This document shows, piece after piece, positions 26,759 through 34,572 of a DNA stretch of 64,000 bases. Position 1 is the stretch's first letter. Every line of letters begins with the position of its first letter. Where the stretch lies: positions 1-64,000 of the forward strand of contig NZ_JNFG01000011.1 of NCBI RefSeq assembly GCF_000729995.1. Direction: 5' to 3'. The position numbers were made by a program, and so were the translations under genes. The notes beneath the pieces are model-generated. The model did no database searches and had not been told where the DNA came from. It was given only the letters and a program-made list of their open reading frames with translations. The DNA comes from Caballeronia sordidicola. GTDB lineage: Bacteria > Pseudomonadota > Gammaproteobacteria > Burkholderiales > Burkholderiaceae.

Positions 26759-27864
26759 CCGGAAGCACTTCGTTAGATCACGAACGTCCTGCAATCAGGA
26801 CGTTCGACAAACGTCAGCTGAGAGACGTGCTCGGGTCCTTCGTAACCGGTGTCACGGTGGTTACCGCCCTCGATGCGCAGGGGCAAATGCACGGTCTCAC
26901 CGCTAATTCGTTCTCCTCGGTCTCCCTGGACCCTCCGCTCGTTTTATGGAGCCAGGCGACTTCTGCGGGAAGCCATTCGGCTTTCAAGGATGCCGAGAGA
27001 TTTACGATCAACATCCTGGCTGAGCACCAATTCGACCTCGCCAATCACTTTGCGACCCGGTCGCCGGACAAATTCTCTGGCGTCGACTATGACCTTGGCG
27101 TTGACGGGCTGCCGCTATTGCGCGATTGCAGCGCGTGGCTGGAGTGCAAGGTAGTCTCCCGCTTTCCAGGCGGAGACCATGTGATTTTTGTCGGGTCGGT
27201 GGATTGCATACGCCAGAGCTCGCGGCGGCCGCTGGTATTTGGTGGAGGGCAGTATCTGGTTGCCGACCCGCACGACCTCGGCCTCGCGCCGGTCGGAACG
27301 GAAGGTGCGATGAAATCGCAGCCGCACGCTGTCCGGCTGGCCAGCCGTGCCATGTTGCGGCTCGCACGTACAGTGGACCAGACACTTGCGCTGGTAGCGT
27401 GGGGCAATCACGGTCCCACCGTGATCGCGTGGCAAGCCGCCACCACGCCTGTGGCCGCCGATCTGCCACTGGGGCTTGTCCTACCGGTGACTTCCTCCGC
27501 TTCGGGATTGGCCCTCGCTGCGTTCCTTCCGCCCGAAGCAGTAGATCGATTCGTGACGGCGGAGCTGCGTGATAACGGGCGACAAGCGTCTGGCGAACCG
27601 CCCCTCACCGCGGAGTCGCTCGCTAGCGTACTTGAATCCGTCAGGGCTTCGCATGTCGCGACGAGACGCCCCGGACCGTTTTATGACGACCGGGTGCTCG
27701 CCAACGCCATCAGCGTGCCCATTCTTTCCCCGAACGGACTGGCGGTGCTGGCACTGACGGCCATCGGCCCGGCAGAGCATTTCGATGCCGCGGCTGACGG
27801 CCCCTGTGCAGAAGCCCTTAAGGCCGCTGCGCATGAAATCTCCGCTGCTTTGAGAGAAACGTGA
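26755..27864 (+). CDS. Flavin reductase fused to an IclR-type effector-binding domain
   Basis: The protein has 369 residues, about twice the usual single-domain reductase. Residues 15-170 are a flavin-reductase-like split barrel (GSFVTGVTVVTALDAQGQMH, LTANSFSSVSLDPPLVLW, GLPLLRDCSAWLECKVVSRF). Residues about 190-369 have no DNA-binding domain but match IclR effector domains: LALVAWGNHGPTVIAW, LPVTSSASGLALAAFLPPE and ANAISVPILSPNGLAVLALT. The neighbouring IclR regulator has the same order (VTAWTEDGPVSL, LVTTAAGKLFIACLQP). The reductase C1 of p-hydroxyphenylacetate hydroxylase also has a regulator-like C-terminal domain that links NADH oxidation to substrate binding, so a substrate-gated reductase is a reasonable inference. 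Confidence 0.85.
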   Translation: MTGSTSLDHERPAIRTFDKRQLRDVLGSFVTGVTVVTALDAQGQMHGLTANSFSSVSLDPPLVLWSQATSAGSHSAFKDAERFTINILAEHQFDLANHFATRSPDKFSGVDYDLGVDGLPLLRDCSAWLECKVVSRFPGGDHVIFVGSVDCIRQSSRRPLVFGGGQYLVADPHDLGLAPVGTEGAMKSQPHAVRLASRAMLRLARTVDQTLALVAWGNHGPTVIAWQAATTPVAADLPLGLVLPVTSSASGLALAAFLPPEAVDRFVTAELRDNGRQASGEPPLTAESLASVLESVRASHVATRRPGPFYDDRVLANAISVPILSPNGLAVLALTAIGPAEHFDAAADGPCAEALKAAAHEISAALRET

Positions 27865-28790
27865 ATTGGCATTTTCCTAAGTTCCAAGTTAAAGCGACTG
27901 ATATATCGGCCCGAACTCCAATCATGACTGAAACAGATAGCCATCTACTTGAGTCCTCGCTACCCGAGGTCGAGCAAGTGCAATTGAATCTCCCCACACT
28001 CGGCGCTAACCGGGTCATTACGTATCGCACTGCCGGCGACGAGCGCGCGCCCGCCATCGTGTTGTTGCATGGCATTGGTTCGAGTTCGGCGGGATATCGC
28101 GCGCAGCTCGCCGCACTGAGCAAGAACTATCGGGTGATCGCCTGGGACGCCCCCGGTTATGGGCAAAGCAGTCCCTTTGCGATCAGCACTCCGGCTGTCA
28201 CGGATTACGCGGATGCGCTCGCGGACCTGATGTCCGCACTCGGCATATCGCGCGCAACCGTCGTAGGCAGTTCATGGGGTAGTGTCATCGCCGCAACGTT
28301 TGCAGCGCGGTACCCGTCGGCTACGCGCGCCCTCGTATTGAGTGCGCCCAATGTCGCACGAGGACATCTATCCGGTGGGGAGCGCGACGCGGCGCGAGAA
28401 GTCCTGATGCGAAGCGCAGCGGCACAATCGCCCGAGGCGCGCGCCGCTGTGATCGACGCTCTGCTTGCTCCAAATGCAGGGGCCCGGGTTCGCGAGGTCG
28501 TATCCCGGCTGAGAGATGCGGTGACCCCTACAGGCTGGGAACAGGCCGTGGACATGCTCTTCTCAACCTATACGCCATCCGTCGTTCCTTCGATCCAGGC
28601 GCCGATCTCCGTCATTGTCGGCAACCTGGACCGCCTCGCGCCAGTTGACGACCATGCCGGGCCGATTCACGAGGCGGCTCACCATTCGACGCTCCACGTG
28701 CTCAATGCAATCGGTCACATGCCGAAGCTAGAAGCGCCAGGGGTGTTCAATTCCATCGTGTTGGAAGCTGCCGCCGCTGAGACAGACTGA
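27861..28790 (+). CDS. Alpha/beta hydrolase (meta-cleavage hydrolase-like)
   Basis: This protein of up to 309 residues has VLLHGIGSSSAGYRAQL (oxyanion loop), nucleophile elbow VGSSWGS with S138, an acid in GNLDRLAPVDDH and the catalytic His in AIGHMPKLEAP, so the triad is complete. GTG 27861 overlaps the preceding stop (GTGA) and fits coupling; ATG 27924 is an alternative that removes 21 weakly conserved residues. In the pathway it may hydrolyse an ester or C-C bond generated by the monooxygenase. Last gene of the operon. Confidence 0.88.
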   Translation: MNWHFPKFQVKATDISARTPIMTETDSHLLESSLPEVEQVQLNLPTLGANRVITYRTAGDERAPAIVLLHGIGSSSAGYRAQLAALSKNYRVIAWDAPGYGQSSPFAISTPAVTDYADALADLMSALGISRATVVGSSWGSVIAATFAARYPSATRALVLSAPNVARGHLSGGERDAAREVLMRSAAAQSPEARAAVIDALLAPNAGARVREVVSRLRDAVTPTGWEQAVDMLFSTYTPSVVPSIQAPISVIVGNLDRLAPVDDHAGPIHEAAHHSTLHVLNAIGHMPKLEAPGVFNSIVLEAAAAETD

Positions 28791-28810
28791 CGGAAGCACG
28801 AACGCAATGA

Positions 28811-28833
28811 GGCGGCGGCGCCAAGCCGCTGCC
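28811..28833. terminator. Hairpin between convergent genes
   Basis: GGCGGCGGC and GCCGCTGCC can pair (one G-T wobble) across a 5-base loop in the 100-bp gap between the hydrolase gene and the convergent IclR gene. No T run follows on either strand, so this is only a weak candidate. Confidence 0.3.
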
Positions 28834-28890
28834 CTCGCTATAGCGTGTCCGTTGCGCTCACCCGCGCGCATCGGTATTGAGCGCCCGCTT

Positions 28891-29667
28891 CTAGCCAATT
28901 TTGAGGGGGACCTTTCCGCCCAGTGCCACCGTAGCTCGAAGCGCGCTATCGATTAGGGCCTTGACCGCTTCCCCCTCAATTTCCGTGTTCAGTGTTGCAG
29001 GCGATCCGATGAGACTGATGGCAAATCGGAGGTCCCCGTCCCTGTCCCAGATAGGGGCCGCGACAGACACGTAACCCATGTCCCCACGATGAACCGTTGT
29101 GAAGCCACATTTACGCAATTCAGTGATCGCTTCTTCCCGCAAGGAAGCCGGACTCCATTGCTGGTCCGCAGACAGTTCGCGGCTGATGAGATCCTCGGTG
29201 CGCGCTGGCTGAAGGCAGGCAATGAACAGCTTTCCCGCGGCGGTCGTGACCAACGGAATCAGGCCTGTTCTCAGCTCGAGAATACTGCGCGTCTGCCCCT
29301 CCTGCTTAAAGAGACTGACCGGTCCGTCTTCCGTCCATGCAGTCACGGCCGCACCGCTCAGCGTTGCTTCCCGCAAGGCGATCACCTCCCGGCGAACGAT
29401 ATCGAATCCGTCCAACTGGTTGATCGCGCTCATCCCCAAAGCAAGCGATGCCGGCCCGAGCTTGTAGCAGCCCGGTTTTTCGTCCGCCGACACAAGCCCG
29501 GTCCGCACCAGACTAATCATGTAGTTGCTCGTCGCGCTCGGCGACAGTTCGGACAGCGCAGCAATTTCTTTGAGAGGGAGTGCCCGCTCACTCGTCTGCA
29601 ACGCCGAAAGAATTCGGAACGCAATCTCGACAGACTGGATGCCGCGCCTCGCAGTCACATTGGTCAT
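28891..29667 (-). CDS. IclR-family transcriptional regulator
   Basis: The 258-residue regulator has an N-terminal winged helix (SVEIAFRILSALQTSERALP, LKEIAALSELSPSATSNYM; about residues 12-60) and an IclR effector domain (AAVTAWTEDGPVSLFKQEG, LIPLVTTAAGKLFIACLQP, MGYVSVAAPIWDRDGDLRFA). It is convergent with the monooxygenase operon and divergent from the porin gene. Two matching operator-promoter units, at 22654-22716 and 29729-29793, are its likely targets, the second also in position for autoregulation. Ligand unknown. Confidence 0.92.
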   Translation of the reverse strand: MTNVTARRGIQSVEIAFRILSALQTSERALPLKEIAALSELSPSATSNYMISLVRTGLVSADEKPGCYKLGPASLALGMSAINQLDGFDIVRREVIALREATLSGAAVTAWTEDGPVSLFKQEGQTRSILELRTGLIPLVTTAAGKLFIACLQPARTEDLISRELSADQQWSPASLREEAITELRKCGFTTVHRGDMGYVSVAAPIWDRDGDLRFAISLIGSPATLNTEIEGEAVKALIDSALRATVALGGKVPLKIG

Positions 29668-29728
29668 TTTTGGGCCATATGGAAGTCAAAAAAATCACCG
29701 CTCCGGGTTTCCACGGACGGTACTCATG

Positions 29729-29793
29729 TTGACACGTCTAGGGGCGGTCCCTATAGTGTTCAACATACATTATGTCATTCATTATTGTTGAAT
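29729..29793 (+). promoter_or_regulatory. Porin promoter with second IclR operator copy
   Basis: TTGACA (29729-29734), 17 bp, TATAGT (29752-29757) is a near-consensus promoter directed at the porin gene. The inverted repeat TTCAACA (29759-29765) and TGTTGAA (29786-29792) follows directly, in the same relation to the -10 box as at the operon promoter near 22680, and the right arm is nearly identical there. This links porin and catabolic operon into one regulon by sequence alone. Confidence 0.7.
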
Positions 29794-29950
29794 GCAACGC
29801 TGACAAACTGGGGCGATCGGGAACGACCGAGCAGCCGGAATAATCGTTTGAGTTTTTAGCGTCTCATTTCATCAGTAGTACAAATTTTTTACCCTTCCTT
29901 TTATTCATATAACTTCTTCGGAAGAGAAACAACCGGATTGGAGACAAGGC

Positions 29951-31042
29951 ATGACAACTTTTGGACGTACAGTGGCAGGCGTGATCGGGGCACTTTCCGT
30001 GGCCAGTGCCGCCAACGCGCAATCCAGCGTTACCTTGTATGGGATTGCGGACACGGCAATACAGTACGTTAGCAACGTTGGAGGACATGCCCTATTCCAG
30101 GAGGGAAACACGCACGCCCCCGACATTTTTGGCTTGAAGGGCGTTGAGGATCTCGGTGGCGGGCTACGCACCATCTTCGATCTTCAGAACGAGTACTTGC
30201 TAAACAATGGCCAGGCACTTGTTCCCGGGACGTTGTTCAACAGAAAGTCGTATGTCGGACTGCAGTCGGACACCTATGGCACGTTGACGCTCGGTCACCA
30301 ACCCAGCTTCATGTATGACATTCTGGCCAATTATCAAACGCCTCTGCTCGTTGGCAACATTCTCTCGCTTCACGAGGGTAACCTCGATGAAATCGCCAAC
30401 TTCTTCCAGTTCAACAACGCCGTGAAATATGTGAGTCCGACCCTGGGCGGATTCTCCTCGGGGGCTGAATTTGCGTTTGGAAATGTGGCCGGCAATTTCA
30501 GTGAAAGCCGCGACTACTCTTTCTTTGTCCAGTACAAGGGAGGACCTTTGAGTCTGGCAGCCACGTACGCGAACGAGAACAACCGCTTTCTGGAACTTTC
30601 CAGCTTTATTGGTCTTCTGTCGCTGTTTAGGACTCCACTTCCTCAAGCCGAGGGCGTTGTTGCCAACAAGCTCGTCAATTGGGGGCTCGGCGCATCCTAT
30701 CAGTTTCAAAATGTGCTTGTGCACACCACCTTTACGCAGTCGCGCATCACATTGGCGACTGGCCAGGGTAACGCCAACACAGTTGACGCCGGTATGAACT
30801 GGACGATCAAGCCCGATGATGTACTCGCGATTGGCGGATGGGTGGAGAACCTCGACGGTGGAAACTGGAAGACCATTACCCTCTCGAATTCTTACCTCTT
30901 CTCGAAGAGAACTACGGTCTACCAGCAGGTGACCTACCAACACGCGTCGGGCGCCAACAGCGTCGCCTCGCTCACGGGCGCGGGCGTCGCATCCGGCCGG
31001 TCTGCGACCGGCGTCTCGGTTGGTATCGAGCATTCATTTTAG
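29951..31042 (+). CDS. Outer-membrane porin (Gram-negative porin, OpcP type)
   Basis: The 363-residue protein starts with a signal peptide ending ASAANAQ, then SSVTLYGIADTAIQYVSNVG, the standard first strand of Burkholderia trimeric porins. DIFGLKGVEDLGGGLRTIFD and RKSYVGLQSDTYGTLTLGHQ are hallmark blocks; the C-terminal strand ends GVSVGIEHSF with the terminal Phe required for assembly. It probably lets the substrate of the IclR-controlled pathway cross the outer membrane. Promoter and operator lie 160-220 bp upstream. Confidence 0.93.
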   Translation: MTTFGRTVAGVIGALSVASAANAQSSVTLYGIADTAIQYVSNVGGHALFQEGNTHAPDIFGLKGVEDLGGGLRTIFDLQNEYLLNNGQALVPGTLFNRKSYVGLQSDTYGTLTLGHQPSFMYDILANYQTPLLVGNILSLHEGNLDEIANFFQFNNAVKYVSPTLGGFSSGAEFAFGNVAGNFSESRDYSFFVQYKGGPLSLAATYANENNRFLELSSFIGLLSLFRTPLPQAEGVVANKLVNWGLGASYQFQNVLVHTTFTQSRITLATGQGNANTVDAGMNWTIKPDDVLAIGGWVENLDGGNWKTITLSNSYLFSKRTTVYQQVTYQHASGANSVASLTGAGVASGRSATGVSVGIEHSF

Positions 31043-31053
31043 GAATGCGAATC

Positions 31054-31071
31054 TACCCTCGAGTGAGGGTA
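31054..31071 (+). terminator. Short hairpin after porin gene
   Basis: TACCCTC-GAGT-GAGGGTA forms a perfect 7-bp stem, 12 bases after the porin stop, without a strong T run. Weak terminator candidate. Confidence 0.4.
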
Positions 31072-31100
31072 CCGTTTCATGACCGCATCACTTCAAGGAA

Positions 31101-31199
31101 GCGACTGCCTATACCAGCGCATACAAGAATTTTCTCGATTGGCTAATTGAGGAAGCCGAGCAGACCGGACGCGACATAAAAGCGATGTTTGGCGACTGA
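31101..31199 (+). pseudogene. C-terminal fragment resembling a LysR (GcvA-type) regulator
   Basis: One frame reads AYTSAYKNFLDWLIEEAEQT and then GRDIKAMFGD before TGA at 31197. An 'FxxWLxxEA' end is common in GcvA-type LysR regulators. The remainder of such a gene is absent upstream, where the porin gene ends only 58 bp before. Probably a scar from recombination; identification is tentative. Confidence 0.35.
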
Positions 31200-31202
31200 A
31201 GC

Positions 31203-31218
31203 GCACCTGTACAGGTGC
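31203..31218. promoter_or_regulatory. Perfect 16-bp palindrome and nearby inverted repeat
   Basis: GCACCTGTACAGGTGC is a perfect palindrome. Beyond it an 11-bp perfect inverted repeat, AAACGGAAGTT (31222-31232) and AACTTCCGTTT (31296-31306), frames 63 bp. Both lie in the leader of the short-chain dehydrogenase gene and could be regulator sites; the protein is unknown. Confidence 0.35.
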
Positions 31219-31448
31219 AACAAACGGAAGTTTCATGATTACCTCCACGCGAAGGTGTAGAGGAACTCGAGTGGCGTCCGAGAAATTAACCAAATAACTT
31301 CCGTTTCGACCGCTTGGAAAGGTCATCGGAGCGATCAGATGCAGGCGAGCAGCCGACCACGCGGTACGCGCCAACATGCGATACTTTTCGTTCCGCTACC
31401 TCTACCGTGTGGTTTAGCTGCCGCGCGGCTCTCGTCAAAAGGAACCTC

Positions 31449-32306
31449 ATGCCATCCGCCCATACCCCCTCGTCCGCACCCGTTTGGTTCATTACCGGCT
31501 GTTCCACCGGATTCGGCCGGGAGCTCGCACGTGCCGTCCTTGATAAAGGCTGGCGTGCTGTCGTGACGGCTCGTCAACCTGGCTCCCTGGCAGAATTTGA
31601 CGAAGGCTACGGTGACCGCGCACTGGTGCTCGAACTCGATGTCACCCAAGCGAGTCAGATCAAACACGCGGTTGAAAAAGCCCTGCAACAATTTGGCCGC
31701 ATTGATGTGTTGGTCAACAATGCCGGCTATGGCTACCTGAGCGCCATTGAGGAAGGCGACGATCAGGACGTGCGCGAGATGTTCGAGGTCAACTTCTTTG
31801 GCGTCGCCGATACCATCAAGGCCGTGTTACCCGCGATGCGGGAACAGCGCGCCGGGCACATCGTCAACATCACGTCCGTAGGCGGCCTGATCGGCAATCC
31901 GGGAAGCGGCTACTATGCCGCCAGCAAGTTCGCGGTGGAAGGCCTGAGCGAAGCGTTGGCCGCCGAGACGGCCGATTTGGGGATCAAGGTTACGGCGGTT
32001 GAGCCCGGGCCGTTCCGCACCGATTGGGCAGGACGTTCGCTGAAGCAAGCTAAAAAGCCGATTGAGGCGTACGAGGCGGGCGCTGGCAAGCGCCGCGCTG
32101 CCATCTCGGCCGCTAGTGGCAAGCAGCCAGGCGACCCGGCACGCGCGGCCCTGGCTATCATCGCCGCGGTACAGTCGCCAACCCCTCCGGGCCATCTGAT
32201 CCTGGGCAGCAACGGGCTGGAGCGTGTCAAAATCAAGTTGGAGGCTTTGCGCGCCGAAATCGCCACATGGGAAGCCACCACCGTCAGCGCCGATTTCCCT
32301 GGTTAG
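31449..32306 (+). CDS. Short-chain dehydrogenase/reductase
   Basis: This 285-residue classical SDR has the cofactor loop WFITGCSTGFGRELARAVL, the structural NNAGYGYLS, the catalytic Ser in NITSVGGL and the YxxxK pair in YYAASKFAVEG. The Arg in VVTARQPGSL after strand two suggests NADP. Such 280-residue SDRs ('oxidoreductase' of the retinol-dehydrogenase-like group) have varied substrates. ATG 31449 follows AAAAGGAACC; the frame is open for 45 codons upstream without a better start. Confidence 0.88.
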   Translation: MPSAHTPSSAPVWFITGCSTGFGRELARAVLDKGWRAVVTARQPGSLAEFDEGYGDRALVLELDVTQASQIKHAVEKALQQFGRIDVLVNNAGYGYLSAIEEGDDQDVREMFEVNFFGVADTIKAVLPAMREQRAGHIVNITSVGGLIGNPGSGYYAASKFAVEGLSEALAAETADLGIKVTAVEPGPFRTDWAGRSLKQAKKPIEAYEAGAGKRRAAISAASGKQPGDPARAALAIIAAVQSPTPPGHLILGSNGLERVKIKLEALRAEIATWEATTVSADFPG

Positions 32307-32538
32307 TCGGTCACGGACATGCCACCGTCAGATGAAGGGAACTCCCGGACAATGAACTGAATGGAGATACGCCAAGACGCGAGGGGCAAGCGAGGTGTCC
32401 CGATTGTCGGAAGCTGCGTCTAAGACGGACGCATTTATTGGCCGTGTTTTACCCTTACTATCCTTTGAGGAACCGCGATGAGTCTCACTCGCGGAATACC
32501 GACCCACAATCGTGCGGTCGCACCAAACGGATCACATC

Positions 32539-33297
32539 ATGCTTGCCAATACTCTTCGTATCACCCGGCCGACGAGAGGCCGGCCTCTTTCAATCGGAAA
32601 CCACTTCAGAGCGCAGAGCTTTCGTGAAGACCAATTCGGCGGGGCAATGGATCCGCTGCTGATGGTCGATCATTTCCGGATGAACGAGCCCACATTCGGG
32701 CTCCATCACCATGCCGGGTTCTCCGCTGTAACGTATGTGTTCGAGGACTCCCGCAGCGCGCATCAAAACACTGATTCAATGGGCAACAATCTGCCCATCA
32801 ATCCCGGTTCGCTCCATTGGATGGCAGCGGGGCGCGGCGTCCAGCACGATGAATGGCCCGTGGGCGAAGAACCCGAAACACACGGGCTGCAACTTTTCGT
32901 GAATTTGCCACGGCAAAAGCGCTACGCCGAGCCGTATGCGATTCACCTGGAGTCGGCCGACGTTCCCGTCTACGCAGCCGAAGGCGTTCGGGTCCGTGTT
33001 GTCGCTGGTGAATTAAAACGTGTCCGGTCACCCGTTGAACTACCCCAGCCGTTTTCGATTTTCGATGGTTTCCTGGTCGCGAAAGCAAATCTCGATATAC
33101 CTGTTCCACAAGGTTGGAACGCATGGATTTATGCAGTAGAGGGTCAAATAGAAATAAGCGTGGGCGATGAGACAAGCATGCTTGAGCAAGGCTATTCGAT
33201 AGCGCTCGAAGGCTTCGGCGATGCCAGTTCTGCGTGCATCGCCAGTCGGACACCGAGCCATTTCATCATGTTGGCAGGGCTACCAGTCGAGAACTAA
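32539..33297 (+). CDS. Pirin family protein (cupin)
   Basis: A 252-residue two-domain cupin. The N-terminal metal site is visible as FGLHHHAGFSAVTYVFE and GRGVQHDEWP, the His/His/His/Glu set of pirins, preceded by the DPLLMVDHFRM segment. Some bacterial pirins show quercetinase activity or modulate central enzymes; the function here is unknown. ATG 32539 is chosen over an in-frame GTG at 32512 because the family starts with this strand. It is 230 bp after the SDR gene. Confidence 0.85.
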   Translation: MLANTLRITRPTRGRPLSIGNHFRAQSFREDQFGGAMDPLLMVDHFRMNEPTFGLHHHAGFSAVTYVFEDSRSAHQNTDSMGNNLPINPGSLHWMAAGRGVQHDEWPVGEEPETHGLQLFVNLPRQKRYAEPYAIHLESADVPVYAAEGVRVRVVAGELKRVRSPVELPQPFSIFDGFLVAKANLDIPVPQGWNAWIYAVEGQIEISVGDETSMLEQGYSIALEGFGDASSACIASRTPSHFIMLAGLPVEN

Positions 33298-33359
33298 GCA
33301 ATCGATGGCGATGGTAGAACAATAAAACCCTCTTCCGGGAAATTCCTACCGTCACAATT

Positions 33360-33700
33360 GTGAGGCGTCAGCAGAAATGGCGTGATATTCGGCGGCAACT
33401 CCGTCGTCGGAAAGCCGAGCGGCATGCGCAGCATCGTGACGAATCCCGCCATTTCGGCCGCGGTCACGACGGCGGCAACACCCGCGACTTCCAGCGCCGG
33501 TGACGTATCGATGCTCTTGATCAGCGCATGCGCTATACGGGCTTCTCACGAATGCGATATGGAGCATCTCCGGCAGCTCGATATCGCCGACGTAACGACC
33601 CTCGTTGCGCAGCAGCGGAACGTTTTCGGTACGCAGCACGCGACGTGCCGACATAAGAGTTCTTGAGCGCGTCCGTCATCAGCTCCGGCGTGCTTTCAGC
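33360..33700 (-). pseudogene. Frameshifted N-terminal fragment of a molybdenum hydroxylase large subunit (CoxL/XdhB-like)
   Basis: From about 33700 leftwards: MTDALKNSYVGTSR in one frame, then VLRTENVPLLRNEGRYVGDI and ELPEMLHIAFVRSPY in the next, and after another shift IKSIDTSPALEVAGVAAVVT. These blocks are the continuous N-terminus of CO dehydrogenase/xanthine dehydrogenase-type large subunits. At least two frameshifts interrupt about 100 codons; the remaining roughly 650 codons, with the molybdopterin site, are gone. Confidence 0.7.
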
Positions 33701-33960
33701 GCAGCCATCGCGGCCACGACGATATTCTGATAACCGGTACAGCGGCACAGATGCCCCGAGAGCGCGAGCCGTACGTCCTCTTCATCAGCATCGGGCTGGT
33801 CGCGCAGCAACTCGGTCAAGCTCATCAGAATGCCCGGGGTGCAAAAGCCGCACTGCAAGCCGCAGTGCTCGTGAAAAGCCTCCTGCAACGCATTGAGCTC
33901 AATCTCGCCCGCGCGCCCCTCGACCGTGACGAAATTGAGAACCCACGAGTCAGGGTGTTG
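33679..33960 (-). pseudogene. Truncated [2Fe-2S] small subunit of a molybdenum hydroxylase (CoxS-like)
   Basis: On the minus strand the frame gives [20 protein letters not shown] and [20 protein letters not shown], the second [2Fe-2S] cluster (C, CxxC, CRC) of the small subunit. The plant-type N-terminal [2Fe-2S] half is missing or unrecognisable; the frame continues to 34110 through unrelated sequence. It directly precedes the broken large-subunit fragment, so a whole oxidoreductase operon has decayed. Confidence 0.7.
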
Positions 33961-34110
33961 CATTCCAGATCTGAGAACAGGCATCACCCATAGGCCTTCG
34001 GGTGGGCAATCGATAGTACCGGGTCTCATCCCAAGCCCACCTCCATGTTCCAGCGGCGCCTCGATAGATGTAGGAACCTCTTCGTCCAGCACGTGAGACG
34101 AAGAGTCCAA

Positions 34111-34572
34111 GGTGGGGCACTAGCGGAACTTTATTGACACGCGAAAATAGATCCACACAAACATTGTCCTTACGAATTTTCCTGGAGACTTCCCTACCTC
34201 CTGAATGTTGCAGATGACCTTACCAACGGCTCCTCTTTGAGCCGCGTTCAGTTTCGTCATTGATATGGATGCTCGCGTTCTGCAATTAACGACTTTATGA
34301 CCCAAATAATTTGCATGCCTAATTTATTGGACCGCAGGAAGCATGTCGTCGTGACGATCAGGCGCGCGCAATCTCATTTTGCGAAGGCTGGTTTAACCAA
34401 ACCTGCGATTGAAAATCGCACCACCCGAATGAATCTGTAAATAAATAACATTGCCGCAACTAGAAAGTCGGGCCGCTATTTTCGCAACCCATCACCTTCC
34501 CGCGACGGTAGTGGCTTTACAGACCTTTCCTAACCCAATCCACTAAACGACTTAACAAGAGCAGGAGGCTCA
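34111..34572. other. AT-rich leader region before a porin gene
   Basis: About 460 bp with no supported gene. The stretch 34290-34480 is clearly richer in A+T than its surroundings and probably contains the promoter of the porin gene; no -35/-10 pair is convincing enough to place. The ribosome site GCAGGAGGC lies at 34561-34569. Confidence 0.5.
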
